Origin: G963665975 sp963665975 | Lineage (GTDB): Bacteria; Bacteroidota; Rhodothermia; Rhodothermales; Bin80 | Reading direction: 5' to 3' | Assembly (NCBI GenBank): GCA_963665975.1 | Contig: OY762508.1 | Location: 1,426,001-1,490,000, forward strand | Length of the DNA stretch: 64,000 bases | Part shown: piece after piece, positions 52,506-60,634 of the stretch | Position numbering within the stretch: position 1 is the stretch's first letter | Layout: each line of letters opens with the position of its first letter | Notes under the pieces: model-generated | The model's input: only the letters and a program-made list of their open reading frames with translations | What the model was told of the DNA's origin: nothing | The model's database searches: none | Position numbers and translations under genes: made by a program

Positions 52506-53100
52506 TCAGTCTGCGGGGCCCAGCGCACCAAGTACCGAGACCTCCCCATCGGGACGAAGAAGGTGGATGCCTTGCCATCGCGCGGTATGCATGCGGGCGG
52601 TGCCCTTAGCCCATGAATCCGCCGCTTCCGCCAAGCGGTTCCGGGCGGCCTCCAAGCGGTAGCTGGGGTGATTCATCTCCAAGATCACGCAGTGATGCGC
52701 CAGGCAGTCTATGGCCACCGCTGCTGTCATCATCGAGTCTTGGGAGATCTGCTCCCCGCCGGGAACGCCACATTGCTGGTCAGCATCAAGCCGCCTCGCT
52801 CGTATGCACCAGAAGCGTGAAGAGCACTTCCATTTTTTCGCGATTGTGCCGCACGTACCCGATATAATCCAGGATGATCGCGTCGTATTTACGCAGCCTC
52901 TTCCGCAAGCGATCCAGCGTCAACGGGCGCTTGGCCGCCAAAAGATCCTGCACCAAGAGGAGGCAAGGGCGAAAGAGGATGCCCGACCCTGATGGATAAG
53001 TGTGATATCCAAGGTGCAGAGCAAGTGGGTCTTGCCACAGCCCGGCGATCCGTACGCAATTTCGTCGAGGGTTGTGAATAGGCACACGACGCACGACTTT
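52506..53100 (-). pseudogene. IS21-family IstB-like ATPase remnant
   Basis: On the minus strand the pieces AYGSPGCGKTHLLCTLD (Walker A), LRKRLRKYDAIILDYIGYV (Walker B region), RGGLMLTSNVAFP and SMMTAAVAIDCLAHHCVILE fall in order but in different frames, with the final frame stopping at 52506. This is the order of IstB, the helper ATPase of IS21-type transposition. At least two frameshifts make it non-functional. No istA transposase or terminal repeats were found. Confidence 0.7.
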
Positions 53101-53124
53101 CATTTATACCGTCCACGCCATACA

Positions 53125-53227
53125 GCTTCCGGGAAAGGTGGAAACAGCGATCCACCCAAGCTTTGGCGTCCTCCAGCGAGCCGAAACGGGTCGGTTAGGT
53201 TAGCCGGTATTTCATCGTCTTGAATTG
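53125..53227 (-). pseudogene. IS3-family transposase C-terminal fragment
   Basis: The minus strand reads FKTMKYRLT, an in-frame TAA, then PTRFGSLEDAKAWVDRCFHL. IS3-type OrfB transposases end with a closely similar KYRP...P..FGSLEEARAWVxRFVxWYN segment. Only about 30 codons survive. Together with the IstB remnant it shows repeated insertion of mobile DNA here. Confidence 0.5.
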
Positions 53228-53384
53228 CACATCCGAGGGGGGTTGGGTGATGCCTTGCGCATGGCCCGCGTGGCAGATCAAGAACGCTCACGGGAACTTG
53301 ATGGACTAGAAGTTGGTGGATTCTATTCGCACGAGATTCTCGTCAAGCTTGCCGAATAGTGTTATCCAGAAACGACCAGAGATC
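53228..53384. other. Spacer upstream of the ATPase gene
   Basis: About 157 bp between the transposase fragment and the ATPase start. It presumably contains the promoter for the ATPase-PIN pair; no clear boxes were identified. Confidence 0.3.
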
Positions 53385-54746
53385 ATGCAGACTCGTGTTT
53401 ATCTCAAGGAAATTACTCTCGAAAAGTATCGGTGCTTCAGCTCAAAGCAGTCAGTGCGATTAGCACCGCTTACGGTGCTAATCGGCGAAAATAGTACAGG
53501 CAAGACCTCACTCCTCGCGATGCTAAGGCCGGTGCTTGACGCCGCCCAAGATTACCTTCCAAATTTCAAGCAGCCTCCTTTTGACCTTGGCAGCTTCGCT
53601 GATATCGCCCACCATAGGGGCCGTAGGGGAGGGCAAGCCGATTCGTTTACTCTGGCATTCAGGTTCGTCAACGGCCCCGGCGTCAGCGAGGCCCAGGTTC
53701 GATCCTACCGCTTCAGTTCGACCTTTGAGAAACGTGGAACCGCGCCTGTAGCAGTTAAGAAAAGTCTTAAGTCTGACAATGCTTGGATTGAGACGTACCT
53801 GGAAGACGGTCATCGTCTTTCGGTCAGAGTCGGATATGATGGGCAAACCCTGGAATTCCCGTGGCCGCCTACTCCCAATGAAGGTGTTCCGGATGAGCGT
53901 CTGTCTACCATTTCACTTCCATCGATTGTTAGAAAGCTACTTCGCGACGCACAGACAGGAGCACCTAACCCAACCGCCAACGGATCATCCTTTTCTTCGG
54001 CAGATGTCGCCATGTTGCTGGAGCTTGCTATGGGACTGTGGTTGTTGGTTGGCCATCAAGTATACGCCAGTGGGCCTGTTCGCTCCCGTCCGCTGAGGAC
54101 GTATGATCCTATTCAGCCCTATACGGATCCGGAAGGAGTCAGTGTTCCCTCCTATCTAGCAAGTCTCTCTTCGGCGCGGAGGGATGACTGGGAGGTTCTC
54201 CAGGGCCGCTTGCAGGAATTCGGACAAAAAGCGGGCATATTTGATGAGATCAAGGTAAAGCGATTTGAAGAGGGAGGGAGCAGTCCCTTCCAGATGCAGT
54301 TCCGTAAGTTTGGAAAGCGCTCAAAGGGACCACCGAGAAATATGATTGATATGGGTTATGGCATAAGCCAAGTCTTGCCGACGGTTACCGAACTTTTGCG
54401 CGGTGATTCAGGGAACTCGCTTTTTCTTCTCCAACAGCCGGAGGTTCATCTCCATCCGAGTGCACAGGCGGCCTTGGGCAGCTTGTTTTGCGAAATTGCG
54501 GCCGATGGACGACAATTAATCATAGAGACCCACAGCGATTTCATTTTGGACCGGATCACAATGGCCGTGCGTGACCCCAGTGTGGCGTTGCGCTCCGAGG
54601 ATGTTTCAATTCTGTTCTTCGAGCGCAATGACTTGGAAGTAGTTATTCACGAAATTGGCCTTGATGAGCGCGGCAATATCTGTGACGCCCCGGATACTTA
54701 TCGGGCATTCTTCATGCAAGAAACGTTGCAAGTACTCGGGCTATAG
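53385..54746 (+). CDS. AAA ATPase of the ABC/OLD-like type (DUF3696-like)
   Basis: 453 residues. The protein opens YLKEITLEKYRCF, then Walker A GENSTGKT at residues 34-41, an ABC-like signature region GYGISQVLP in the last third, Walker B LFLLQQPEVHLHP and a switch ETHSD. The HLHP after Walker B and ETHSD are typical of OLD-type and RecF-like ATPases, many of which act in anti-phage defence. No Toprim nuclease domain is fused, so a nuclease should come from elsewhere: the PIN gene starts 3 bp downstream. ATG 53385 is chosen at the conserved start. Third positions are more A/T-rich than in neighbouring housekeeping genes. Confidence 0.85.
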   Translation: MQTRVYLKEITLEKYRCFSSKQSVRLAPLTVLIGENSTGKTSLLAMLRPVLDAAQDYLPNFKQPPFDLGSFADIAHHRGRRGGQADSFTLAFRFVNGPGVSEAQVRSYRFSSTFEKRGTAPVAVKKSLKSDNAWIETYLEDGHRLSVRVGYDGQTLEFPWPPTPNEGVPDERLSTISLPSIVRKLLRDAQTGAPNPTANGSSFSSADVAMLLELAMGLWLLVGHQVYASGPVRSRPLRTYDPIQPYTDPEGVSVPSYLASLSSARRDDWEVLQGRLQEFGQKAGIFDEIKVKRFEEGGSSPFQMQFRKFGKRSKGPPRNMIDMGYGISQVLPTVTELLRGDSGNSLFLLQQPEVHLHPSAQAALGSLFCEIAADGRQLIIETHSDFILDRITMAVRDPSVALRSEDVSILFFERNDLEVVIHEIGLDERGNICDAPDTYRAFFMQETLQVLGL

Positions 54747-54749
54747 GTT

Positions 54750-55223
54750 ATGTGTGCGATCTTGGATACGTGCGTGGCGAGTCATGTATTCGGGGCAGAA
54801 CATAGAACCGATGCGGGAACAGTATTCCTCACCTGGGTCTCGTTTGGCAATGGTCGGCTAGTGTATGGGGGCACACTCCAGCAGGAATTGACGATGCGTA
54901 AGGCATTGGATTGGTTGAAAGAAGCCAAGCGTCAAGGCAGGGTGAGGTTGTTTGAAGATAACGACGTGAGGAGAGAAACAGATACTCTGCGAGCACGAGG
55001 TGTCTGCACTTCAAATGATCCGCATGTGATTGCGCTGGCTCGGATCAGCGGAGCAAGGGTGCTCTATACGAATGACAGAGATCTCATGACGGACTTTAAA
55101 AACCGGGACTTGTTGGACCAGCCCAGGGGCAAGGTCTACCCCGCGTCCCACTCTAATACAGTTCGTCAGCTCAAGGACTGGTTATCGCGAAACAGCCGCC
55201 TGTGTGCGGGAGGTGGCAGGTAG
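54750..55223 (+). CDS. PIN-domain nuclease-like protein paired with the ATPase
   Basis: 157 residues. Acidic residues at the PIN positions are visible: Asp6 (ILDTC), Glu46 (LQQELTMRKAL), Asp90 (CTSNDPHVIALARIS) and Asp109 (LYTNDRDLMTDFKN). These would bind Mg2+ for RNA cleavage. The gene begins 3 bp after the ATPase stop, so the two are translated together. PIN toxins usually pair with small antitoxins; here the partner is a large ATPase instead, suggesting that the ATPase senses or restrains the nuclease. Function is inferred; I cannot name an established system with this exact pair. Confidence 0.75.
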   Translation: MCAILDTCVASHVFGAEHRTDAGTVFLTWVSFGNGRLVYGGTLQQELTMRKALDWLKEAKRQGRVRLFEDNDVRRETDTLRARGVCTSNDPHVIALARISGARVLYTNDRDLMTDFKNRDLLDQPRGKVYPASHSNTVRQLKDWLSRNSRLCAGGGR

Positions 55224-55794
55224 CTGCACCCCAACTCTTGTGCTTCAGCATTCAAATTTGTCCGACGACCCGCAGCCGGAACGTCATTCGAGAAGGAAGT
55301 GACCGCCTGCGATCCGACTGCAGATTGTCAATTTGCATAGCCATCAGGTGATGCAGATCCCGGTCGCGGCGTTTTGCACGCAGCAAAATGTGCGATTCCA
55401 GCCAATAGAGGCCTATTTCGTGGCTCACCGTTGCGCAACAGTCGAATGTAGTGCGTGTTTGGTTCTCTCCGTCTGGATTTCACCTCCTTCACAAACCATA
55501 GTGCGGGTACTTGCCTTCAATCAATCCACCTAATCTATGTAGTTCCGCCAGAGAGTGCACACGCTCAAAAGCTAAAGAAAGACAGGGATCCGGATCCCTT
55601 CCAGTGCCAGATCGACCTGAGTATGGGACTCAAGTCACACAACCATACACACGAAACGCGGAAAACACGACCCACAAGAGTGTAGTGACATAGTGAGCAA
55701 CGAGGCACTCACTCTCCTGCTGAGTTCGCCAGGTAATCAAGTCCACCACCTGACGCTTAACAATATCGTGGAACCGCTATCACCGTTTCGTATC
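55224..55794. other. Non-coding stretch inside the island
   Basis: About 570 bp with no recognisable gene; short frames are unsupported. It holds a 16-bp perfect palindrome, AGGGATCCGGATCCCT, at 55584-55599. No integrase, tRNA or terminal repeat was found. Confidence 0.4.
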
Positions 55795-55835
55795 CCAGCT
55801 TCGTGTGCGCCAAGGAAATGTGCACACGAAGCTGG
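55795..55835 (-). terminator. Strong hairpin at the 3' end of fmdB
   Basis: Perfect 14-bp arms (55795-55808 and 55822-55835, core CAGCTTCGTGTGC / GCACACGAAGCTG) enclose a 13-nt loop. It lies 1 bp beyond the fmdB stop codon. No T-run follows on either strand, so it may be a terminator-like stem or part of the island junction. Confidence 0.5.
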
Positions 55836-55836
55836 A

Positions 55837-56094
55837 TTAAGAATCCGCGGCCGCCTTTTCCGGCTCGGGAGTGGTGGATTCCTCTTTTTTCGCTGCCTTT
55901 TCCGCACCGTTGGACCGCGAGCCGTAGTCCGTCTGGTAAAAGCCGCTGCCCTTGAAAATGAGCCCGGTGCCACCAGAAATCACCCGGCGTACAGGCTGCT
56001 GTGTAGTCGGACAGCTGTGGAGGGCATCGTCGGTAATGCGCTGAACAACTTCGAACGTCGTCCCATCCTGACGCCGGTATTCATAGGTAGGCAT
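55837..56094 (-). CDS. FmdB-family small regulatory-like protein lacking most zinc-ribbon cysteines
   Basis: 85 residues. MPTYEYRRQDGTTFEVVQRI and GTGLIFKGSGFYQTDYGS are the FmdB-family start and middle; a Lys/Glu/Ala tail ends the protein. The family normally has two CxxC pairs forming a zinc ribbon. Here the first pair is absent (YRRQDG) and the second is reduced to a single Cys (SCPTTQQ), so zinc binding is doubtful. The start is placed at Met 56094, the family start. Its last 54 bases are duplicated at 52400-52452, marking the edge of the island. Confidence 0.85.
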   Translation of the reverse strand: MPTYEYRRQDGTTFEVVQRITDDALHSCPTTQQPVRRVISGGTGLIFKGSGFYQTDYGSRSNGAEKAAKKEESTTPEPEKAAADS

Positions 56095-56171
56095 TGCAGA
56101 TTTCTTGCCTGTAGTGACTGAATTACAGCGCATCCAAAAGCTTTGCGCGAGAAAAAGGTCCCATTGTCCGC

Positions 56172-57374
56172 CTAATGGGCCGGTCTGCCAAGGATGGCTT
56201 CATAGGCCGCATCCGCTACTGCTGGGCGCACTTTGACATACTTGTAGTTCTCCCTTCTCGGAAAGACGCGGTTGGTAAGCAGAATTACGAACAGCTCTGC
56301 ATCCGGGTCTATCCAAATTGACGTACCGGTAAAGCCGGTGTGTCCAAAGCTGCGCGGACCAAATAGCACGCCTGCGGACGCCTCCTCGTCCTTCGACCGC
56401 GTATCCCATCCCAGCGCCCTTGTATGACTCGAGGTGTCGACAGCCGTGGTGAACAGGCGGATGGTTTCGGACTGCAGAAATTGTCCGCCATTGGCCTGGC
56501 CCTGCTGCGTAAGCATGGTGGCGAAGCGAGCAAGATCGGCTGCCGTGGAAAACAGACCGGCGTGTCCCGCATCGCCACCCAGAATCCATGCGGTTTCGTC
56601 GTGCACCTCGCCCTGCACAAGCCGAAACCTAAAATAGTCATCCATTTCGGTGGGAACGACCTCCGGGTCCGGCACGCCGGGCTCTCGAAACCCCGTTGCA
56701 TACATTCCAAGGGGTTCGAATATGTATTCGCGCGCATAGGTCCCGAATTCCTGCCCGGTAATCCTCTCGATTACGAACGCCAGCACGATCATCGAAAAAT
56801 CACTATACCTGTATTCTTTCCCGGGCGGCGTGTTCAGTGCGAGCGCATATATGGAGTCCACGACCGTCTCGCGGTCTGTAATGTCGATCTGGTGAAAAAA
56901 GATAAACGGCTGTAGCCCACTTGTATGGGTGAGCAGATGACGGATCGTGACATCTTGCTTGCCATTTTGTGCAAACTCCGGCAGGTAGCTATGTACGGTC
57001 GCATTGAGATCAAGGCGGCCCGCCTCGTAGAGCTGCATCGCTGCCGTTGTTGTAGCGACCACCTTGGTCAGCGAGGCCAAATCGAAAGGAGACTCGGGCG
57101 ATACGGCCTTGTGCGTCCCATAGGAATAATTTCCGTAGCCTGCTAGTTTTACGATTTGCCCCCGATATCCGACGGCCACGGACGCACCCGGAAACGCCCT
57201 TTTGCGGATGGCCGCAAACACCAGGGAATCAATCTTGCCGAGCGTATCGACTCCCTGTGTTATTTGCCGCTCTGACGAAGACTGAATAGCCTCCTGATAG
57301 AAGGGACGCGTTCCAACCCATGCTACAATAATCAGCAGGCAACAGGACGCGGCAAGTGGACGCATTATCTGCAT
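56172..57374 (-). CDS. Serine hydrolase, beta-lactamase class C/penicillin-binding-protein-like
   Basis: 400 residues with an N-terminal hydrophobic export segment (LAASCCLLIIVAWVG). The SxxK motif lies in LASLTKVVATT (~residue 101), the YxN-like motif in YRYSDFSMIV, and the third box in SFGHTGFTGTSIW. This is the class C beta-lactamase/EstB-type fold used by carboxypeptidases, esterases and D-aminopeptidases. The actual substrate cannot be told; nothing nearby suggests antibiotic resistance. Confidence 0.88.
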   Translation of the reverse strand: MQIMRPLAASCCLLIIVAWVGTRPFYQEAIQSSSERQITQGVDTLGKIDSLVFAAIRKRAFPGASVAVGYRGQIVKLAGYGNYSYGTHKAVSPESPFDLASLTKVVATTTAAMQLYEAGRLDLNATVHSYLPEFAQNGKQDVTIRHLLTHTSGLQPFIFFHQIDITDRETVVDSIYALALNTPPGKEYRYSDFSMIVLAFVIERITGQEFGTYAREYIFEPLGMYATGFREPGVPDPEVVPTEMDDYFRFRLVQGEVHDETAWILGGDAGHAGLFSTAADLARFATMLTQQGQANGGQFLQSETIRLFTTAVDTSSHTRALGWDTRSKDEEASAGVLFGPRSFGHTGFTGTSIWIDPDAELFVILLTNRVFPRRENYKYVKVRPAVADAAYEAILGRPAH

Positions 57375-57517
57375 ATGGAATCCAAAGATTACAACGGACC
57401 TTGAAGAGCTTCAGCGAATATAGTGCACCGCCCGGCTTCATGACACAAAAATTGGGTGGCACTATAGCTGGATGCGAGAGTAGAAGGACCCCGCTATCAA
57501 ACTTGCACCTTGTAACT

Positions 57518-57880
57518 ATGCCTACGGTAACTATTCCTGGCGCAGGCTCTCAAGCCGTCGCCGAAGGTACTCGGCTCGTTCTCGCAGTCAAGGAATGCGG
57601 CGTGGATATCGGCCATCGCTGCGGGGGCTACGCCCGGTGCACCACCTGCCGCGTCCGCGTGATCGATGGTGAGCCAACAGCAATGACGCGCGCCGAGCAC
57701 GACAAACTCGACGAGCGCGGACTTCTCGGCGAGGTTCGACTGGCATGCCAGATCGTGGTCGAATCAGACGTGACGGTTGAGCCGCTAATGGTAGTGTCCG
57801 CCATGGGATGGACTGATCCTGGCCCACCACCCGAAGAGACTGTCACTCCCGAGCCCGAATGGATGGACCGGCCTGCGTGA
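57518..57880 (+). CDS. 2Fe-2S ferredoxin
   Basis: 120 residues, adrenodoxin/plant-type beta-grasp ferredoxin. The cluster ligands are in HRCGGYARCTTC (Cys-x5-Cys-x2-Cys) and the later RLACQ, with an acidic/proline-rich C-terminal tail. ATG 57518 is chosen because the domain begins there; the frame is open upstream into the divergent serine hydrolase gene. Electron-transfer partner unknown. Confidence 0.88.
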   Translation: MPTVTIPGAGSQAVAEGTRLVLAVKECGVDIGHRCGGYARCTTCRVRVIDGEPTAMTRAEHDKLDERGLLGEVRLACQIVVESDVTVEPLMVVSAMGWTDPGPPPEETVTPEPEWMDRPA

Positions 57881-58099
57881 CGGCAGGGCGCACCTCGAAA
57901 CCGCGGGTGCGTAGCTCCGGGCACCGTCTCTTGCCCCACCCGAGTGACGCGCATGGCGCCGAAACGGATATGGACCGCCGCGAAAGAGAGATCGTGAAGC
58001 GATCTCCCGAAATGTAATCCTCGCGACTCTTTCATTTTGTGCCGAAGATTTATAGATTTCTTAACACTCCCCTGCCCAACGATTGTCACGAGGCCACCC

Positions 58100-58522
58100 A
58101 TGAGAAAGATCGCTACAGTTTCAGTGCTTCTGTTCACGCTCCTGCTCTCCAGCGCACCCGCAGGAGCCCAAGCCCCCGCAAATCATCTTGAAGGTTCCTG
58201 GCGCATGGTTTCACAGCGGGCCATCTATCCTGATACGGTCATTGTTACGACCAATCCGCCGCCGTCGATGAAGATTCTGAATTCTACACACTTCTCCTGG
58301 GGATACCAGGCTGCTGGCGGTGAGGAAGTATTAGCGGGCGGTGGGCGGTACACGCTCGTAGACGATACGCTGTACACGGAATTCCTGGAATACCATATCA
58401 GCGAGGTTCTGGTAGGCGAAGCCCTGGAGTTCACCGCGAAGGTCGTCGGCGACCTCTGGTATCATGCTGGCGAATTTCCAAGCGGTTACCGGCTGGAGGA
58501 AGTGTGGAGGCGCATCGAATAA
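58100..58522 (+). CDS. Secreted lipocalin-like protein
   Basis: 140 residues. Signal peptide MRKIATVSVLLFTLLLSSA ends near AGAQA. The mature part begins LEGSWRMVSQRAIYPD, the G-x-W start of lipocalin-like domains, followed by beta strands (TVIVTTNPPPSMKILN, FSWGYQAAGG, GGGRYTLVDDTLYTEFLEY) and EEVWRRIE at the end. Probably a small periplasmic ligand-binding or structural protein. An upstream GTG at 58037 is in frame but lacks a signal. Ends 4 bp before the convergent ctaB stop. Confidence 0.72.
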   Translation: MRKIATVSVLLFTLLLSSAPAGAQAPANHLEGSWRMVSQRAIYPDTVIVTTNPPPSMKILNSTHFSWGYQAAGGEEVLAGGGRYTLVDDTLYTEFLEYHISEVLVGEALEFTAKVVGDLWYHAGEFPSGYRLEEVWRRIE

Positions 58523-58526
58523 GTAC

Positions 58527-59513
58527 TTACAGCAGGCGGTCCACAACTATCAAGACTACCAGTAGCGGCATATAAAGAATCGACCCCGCCAGCATGCGCC
58601 GGGCGTCCCGCGTAGTGCGCGAGCGGTGAAAGGCATACGCGGGGAACAGGAACCACACGCCCAGCGCCATCGCCCCGGCTAAGTACACCCACCCGGTTAC
58701 ACCTATAATAGTAGGCACGGTGCTTGCCAGCATCAGGCCAATGGCAAACAGAAGCGCCTGCCGCGCGGTCGAGTGCCCGTCCGGGTGCACTACAGGCAAC
58801 ATGACGAATCCTGCGCGAGCATAGTCCTTCCGGTACATCCAGGCAAGCGCGAGGAAGTGGGGCATTTGCCAACAGGCCAGAATAAGAAACAGCGCCCAGC
58901 CTCCTGCTCCCAGAGTCCCGGTAGCTGCAACATAGCCTCCCAATGCCGGTAGGGCACCCGGGATTGTGCCTACCAGCGTGTTGTATGATGTCCGGCGCTT
59001 GAGCGGGGTATACACAAAGAGGTACAGGCCTACGGTCAGAGCCGCAAGCACGCTGGTGGCAACGTTGACGAAGAAGACCACAATGGCCAGACCTGCCAGC
59101 GTCAGGCTTGTCCCGAAGATCAGCGCTGCGCGAGGCGATATGCGGCCGGAGGGCAGCGGGCGGTTTGCCGTGCGCCGCATCAGCGCATCATGCTTCCGCT
59201 CGATATAGTGATTCAGCACGCCCACGCCGGCCGCGCTGAGGACCGTGCCCAACAACAAGGCTCCCAGAAGGCCGCCTTGAATTACATCCGGTGATCCCAG
59301 CAGAAATCCGGCCAGTGCTGACACCGTGACCAGAAAAGAAATCTCGGGCTTGGTCAGATCCCAATAGTCCAACAAAACGGGAGGGTCCGAGCCGCCCTCC
59401 GGCATCGGGCGCTGCACCAGGATGCGCTCGGGGCGCAATGGCTCCTGCGCGATGGGCTCAGCCAACTCGCGCGCCAGCACTCCTCCGTGCCCGTTTTCGT
59501 TACCTGTATACAT
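58527..59513 (-). CDS. ctaB: Protoheme IX farnesyltransferase (haem O synthase)
   Basis: 328 residues, UbiA-superfamily prenyltransferase in the cytoplasmic membrane with about nine helices. LTKPEISFLVTVSALAGFLL at the start and NHYIERKHDALMRRTANRPL hold the farnesyl-diphosphate/Mg2+ site; YTPLKRRTSYNTLVG and GCWQMPHF-like ACWQMPHFLALAW follow. It converts haem B to haem O for cytochrome oxidase. A ~50-residue polar N-terminal extension is present. ctaA lies 6 bp upstream on the same strand. Confidence 0.95.
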   Translation of the reverse strand: MYTGNENGHGGVLARELAEPIAQEPLRPERILVQRPMPEGGSDPPVLLDYWDLTKPEISFLVTVSALAGFLLGSPDVIQGGLLGALLLGTVLSAAGVGVLNHYIERKHDALMRRTANRPLPSGRISPRAALIFGTSLTLAGLAIVVFFVNVATSVLAALTVGLYLFVYTPLKRRTSYNTLVGTIPGALPALGGYVAATGTLGAGGWALFLILACWQMPHFLALAWMYRKDYARAGFVMLPVVHPDGHSTARQALLFAIGLMLASTVPTIIGVTGWVYLAGAMALGVWFLFPAYAFHRSRTTRDARRMLAGSILYMPLLVVLIVVDRLL

Positions 59514-59519
59514 ACCGTG

Positions 59520-60527
59520 CTATCCGGTGCTGGCCACGCCTTCTTCCTGTCGTCGCATGAGCAAGAGCAGCGTACACGCTGCTGCGCCGAACAGTACCGC
59601 GCCCATCACAAGGTGTGCGCTGTTAAGTACTACCTGCATCGTGCTACGCATGGCCATGCTATGCTCAATCAGAAGCACCGCAAAAGCCAGAAATCCGAGT
59701 GTCAATTGCACAAAGACGGCTCCCATCATAACCCATGCCGCACGATTTAGCAACCTGTTCGCAGCAAAATCACGGCGGATGCCGCCACACGTAACCACGA
59801 TTAATCCCAGGACGACGATAGCTCCCACGATGTGCACGACAGCAAATCCCAGGTGTACGCCGCCGCCGGGGTGTCGGAGCAGGGCGCCGAGCAGAATTTG
59901 GCCGATTAGAACGATGACTGTCGCAGCGCTCAGCAAGCGAAGCCGCCGAGTATCTGCGTGCTCCTGGGGAATATCGGTTGCCGCCAACCAGGATGCCGAT
60001 GTGAACAGGGTCATCGCCAGCAGCAGACCGAACAGTAGCTGGGCGCCAATCGCGTGCACGACGGCAAGGTCCAGCGACACCCACACGACGCGCAGCCCGC
60101 CGAGAACGCCCTGCAGCACTACGAGTCCCAGCGCCGCTCCGCTTAGGCGCCGCATCCACGACCGCACTTCCGTGCGCCATGTCCATAGCGCCAGGATCAG
60201 CACCCACAATCCCAAGAGCGCTCCCAGTAACCGATGGCCATGCTCTGCCAGGACCGGCGTGTATTGCCACCACCGTGCGTCCGGATCGGTGGGATCACTG
60301 AAGCCCGTGGTGACAGGATCGTAAGACCCGAACGAGGTGGGCCAGTCCGGCACGGCGAGCCCGGCATCAATGCTGGTAACAAATCCGCCCCACCCCATCA
60401 GGATCACGCAAAGAGCCACGCCAGCCAGGGAAAACCGATGACGCCAGTGCGTTTCACGGCCAGCGGGCCGGGCAGGATCCTGTATATAGAGCCGGAACAT
60501 GGCCTGGGTGAGAGGCGGGAAATCCAC
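59520..60527 (-). CDS. ctaA: Haem A synthase (COX15/CtaA)
   Basis: 335 residues, about eight transmembrane helices in two four-helix halves. GGFVTSIDAGLAVPDWPTSFG, AEHGHRLLGALLG, LQGVLGGLRV and VHIVGAIVVLG contain the conserved haem-ligand histidines. It oxidises haem O to haem A for terminal oxidase assembly, the next step after CtaB. Both genes are on the minus strand, 6 bp apart. The divergent phosphohexomutase starts about 110 bp away. Confidence 0.94.
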   Translation of the reverse strand: MDFPPLTQAMFRLYIQDPARPAGRETHWRHRFSLAGVALCVILMGWGGFVTSIDAGLAVPDWPTSFGSYDPVTTGFSDPTDPDARWWQYTPVLAEHGHRLLGALLGLWVLILALWTWRTEVRSWMRRLSGAALGLVVLQGVLGGLRVVWVSLDLAVVHAIGAQLLFGLLLAMTLFTSASWLAATDIPQEHADTRRLRLLSAATVIVLIGQILLGALLRHPGGGVHLGFAVVHIVGAIVVLGLIVVTCGGIRRDFAANRLLNRAAWVMMGAVFVQLTLGFLAFAVLLIEHSMAMRSTMQVVLNSAHLVMGAVLFGAAACTLLLLMRRQEEGVASTG

Positions 60528-60634
60528 TGCCGAACCGGATGCCGGCAGAGCTGTTCCACGCTCCGTGTTAAGATCCGGTCGAATCCCGCATCTGGCGCGC
60601 GTCGCACAAGAACGCGCCGTTATTCAGCTTCTGT

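Noticed and set aside
56172..57374. Acquired beta-lactamase resistance gene
   Set aside because: The SxxK fold is shared by many peptidases and esterases, and no mobile or resistance context is present.
59422..60324. 300-codon plus-strand frame opposite ctaA
   Set aside because: Ser/Arg/Pro-rich and without motifs; ctaA on the other strand has all haem-ligand histidines.
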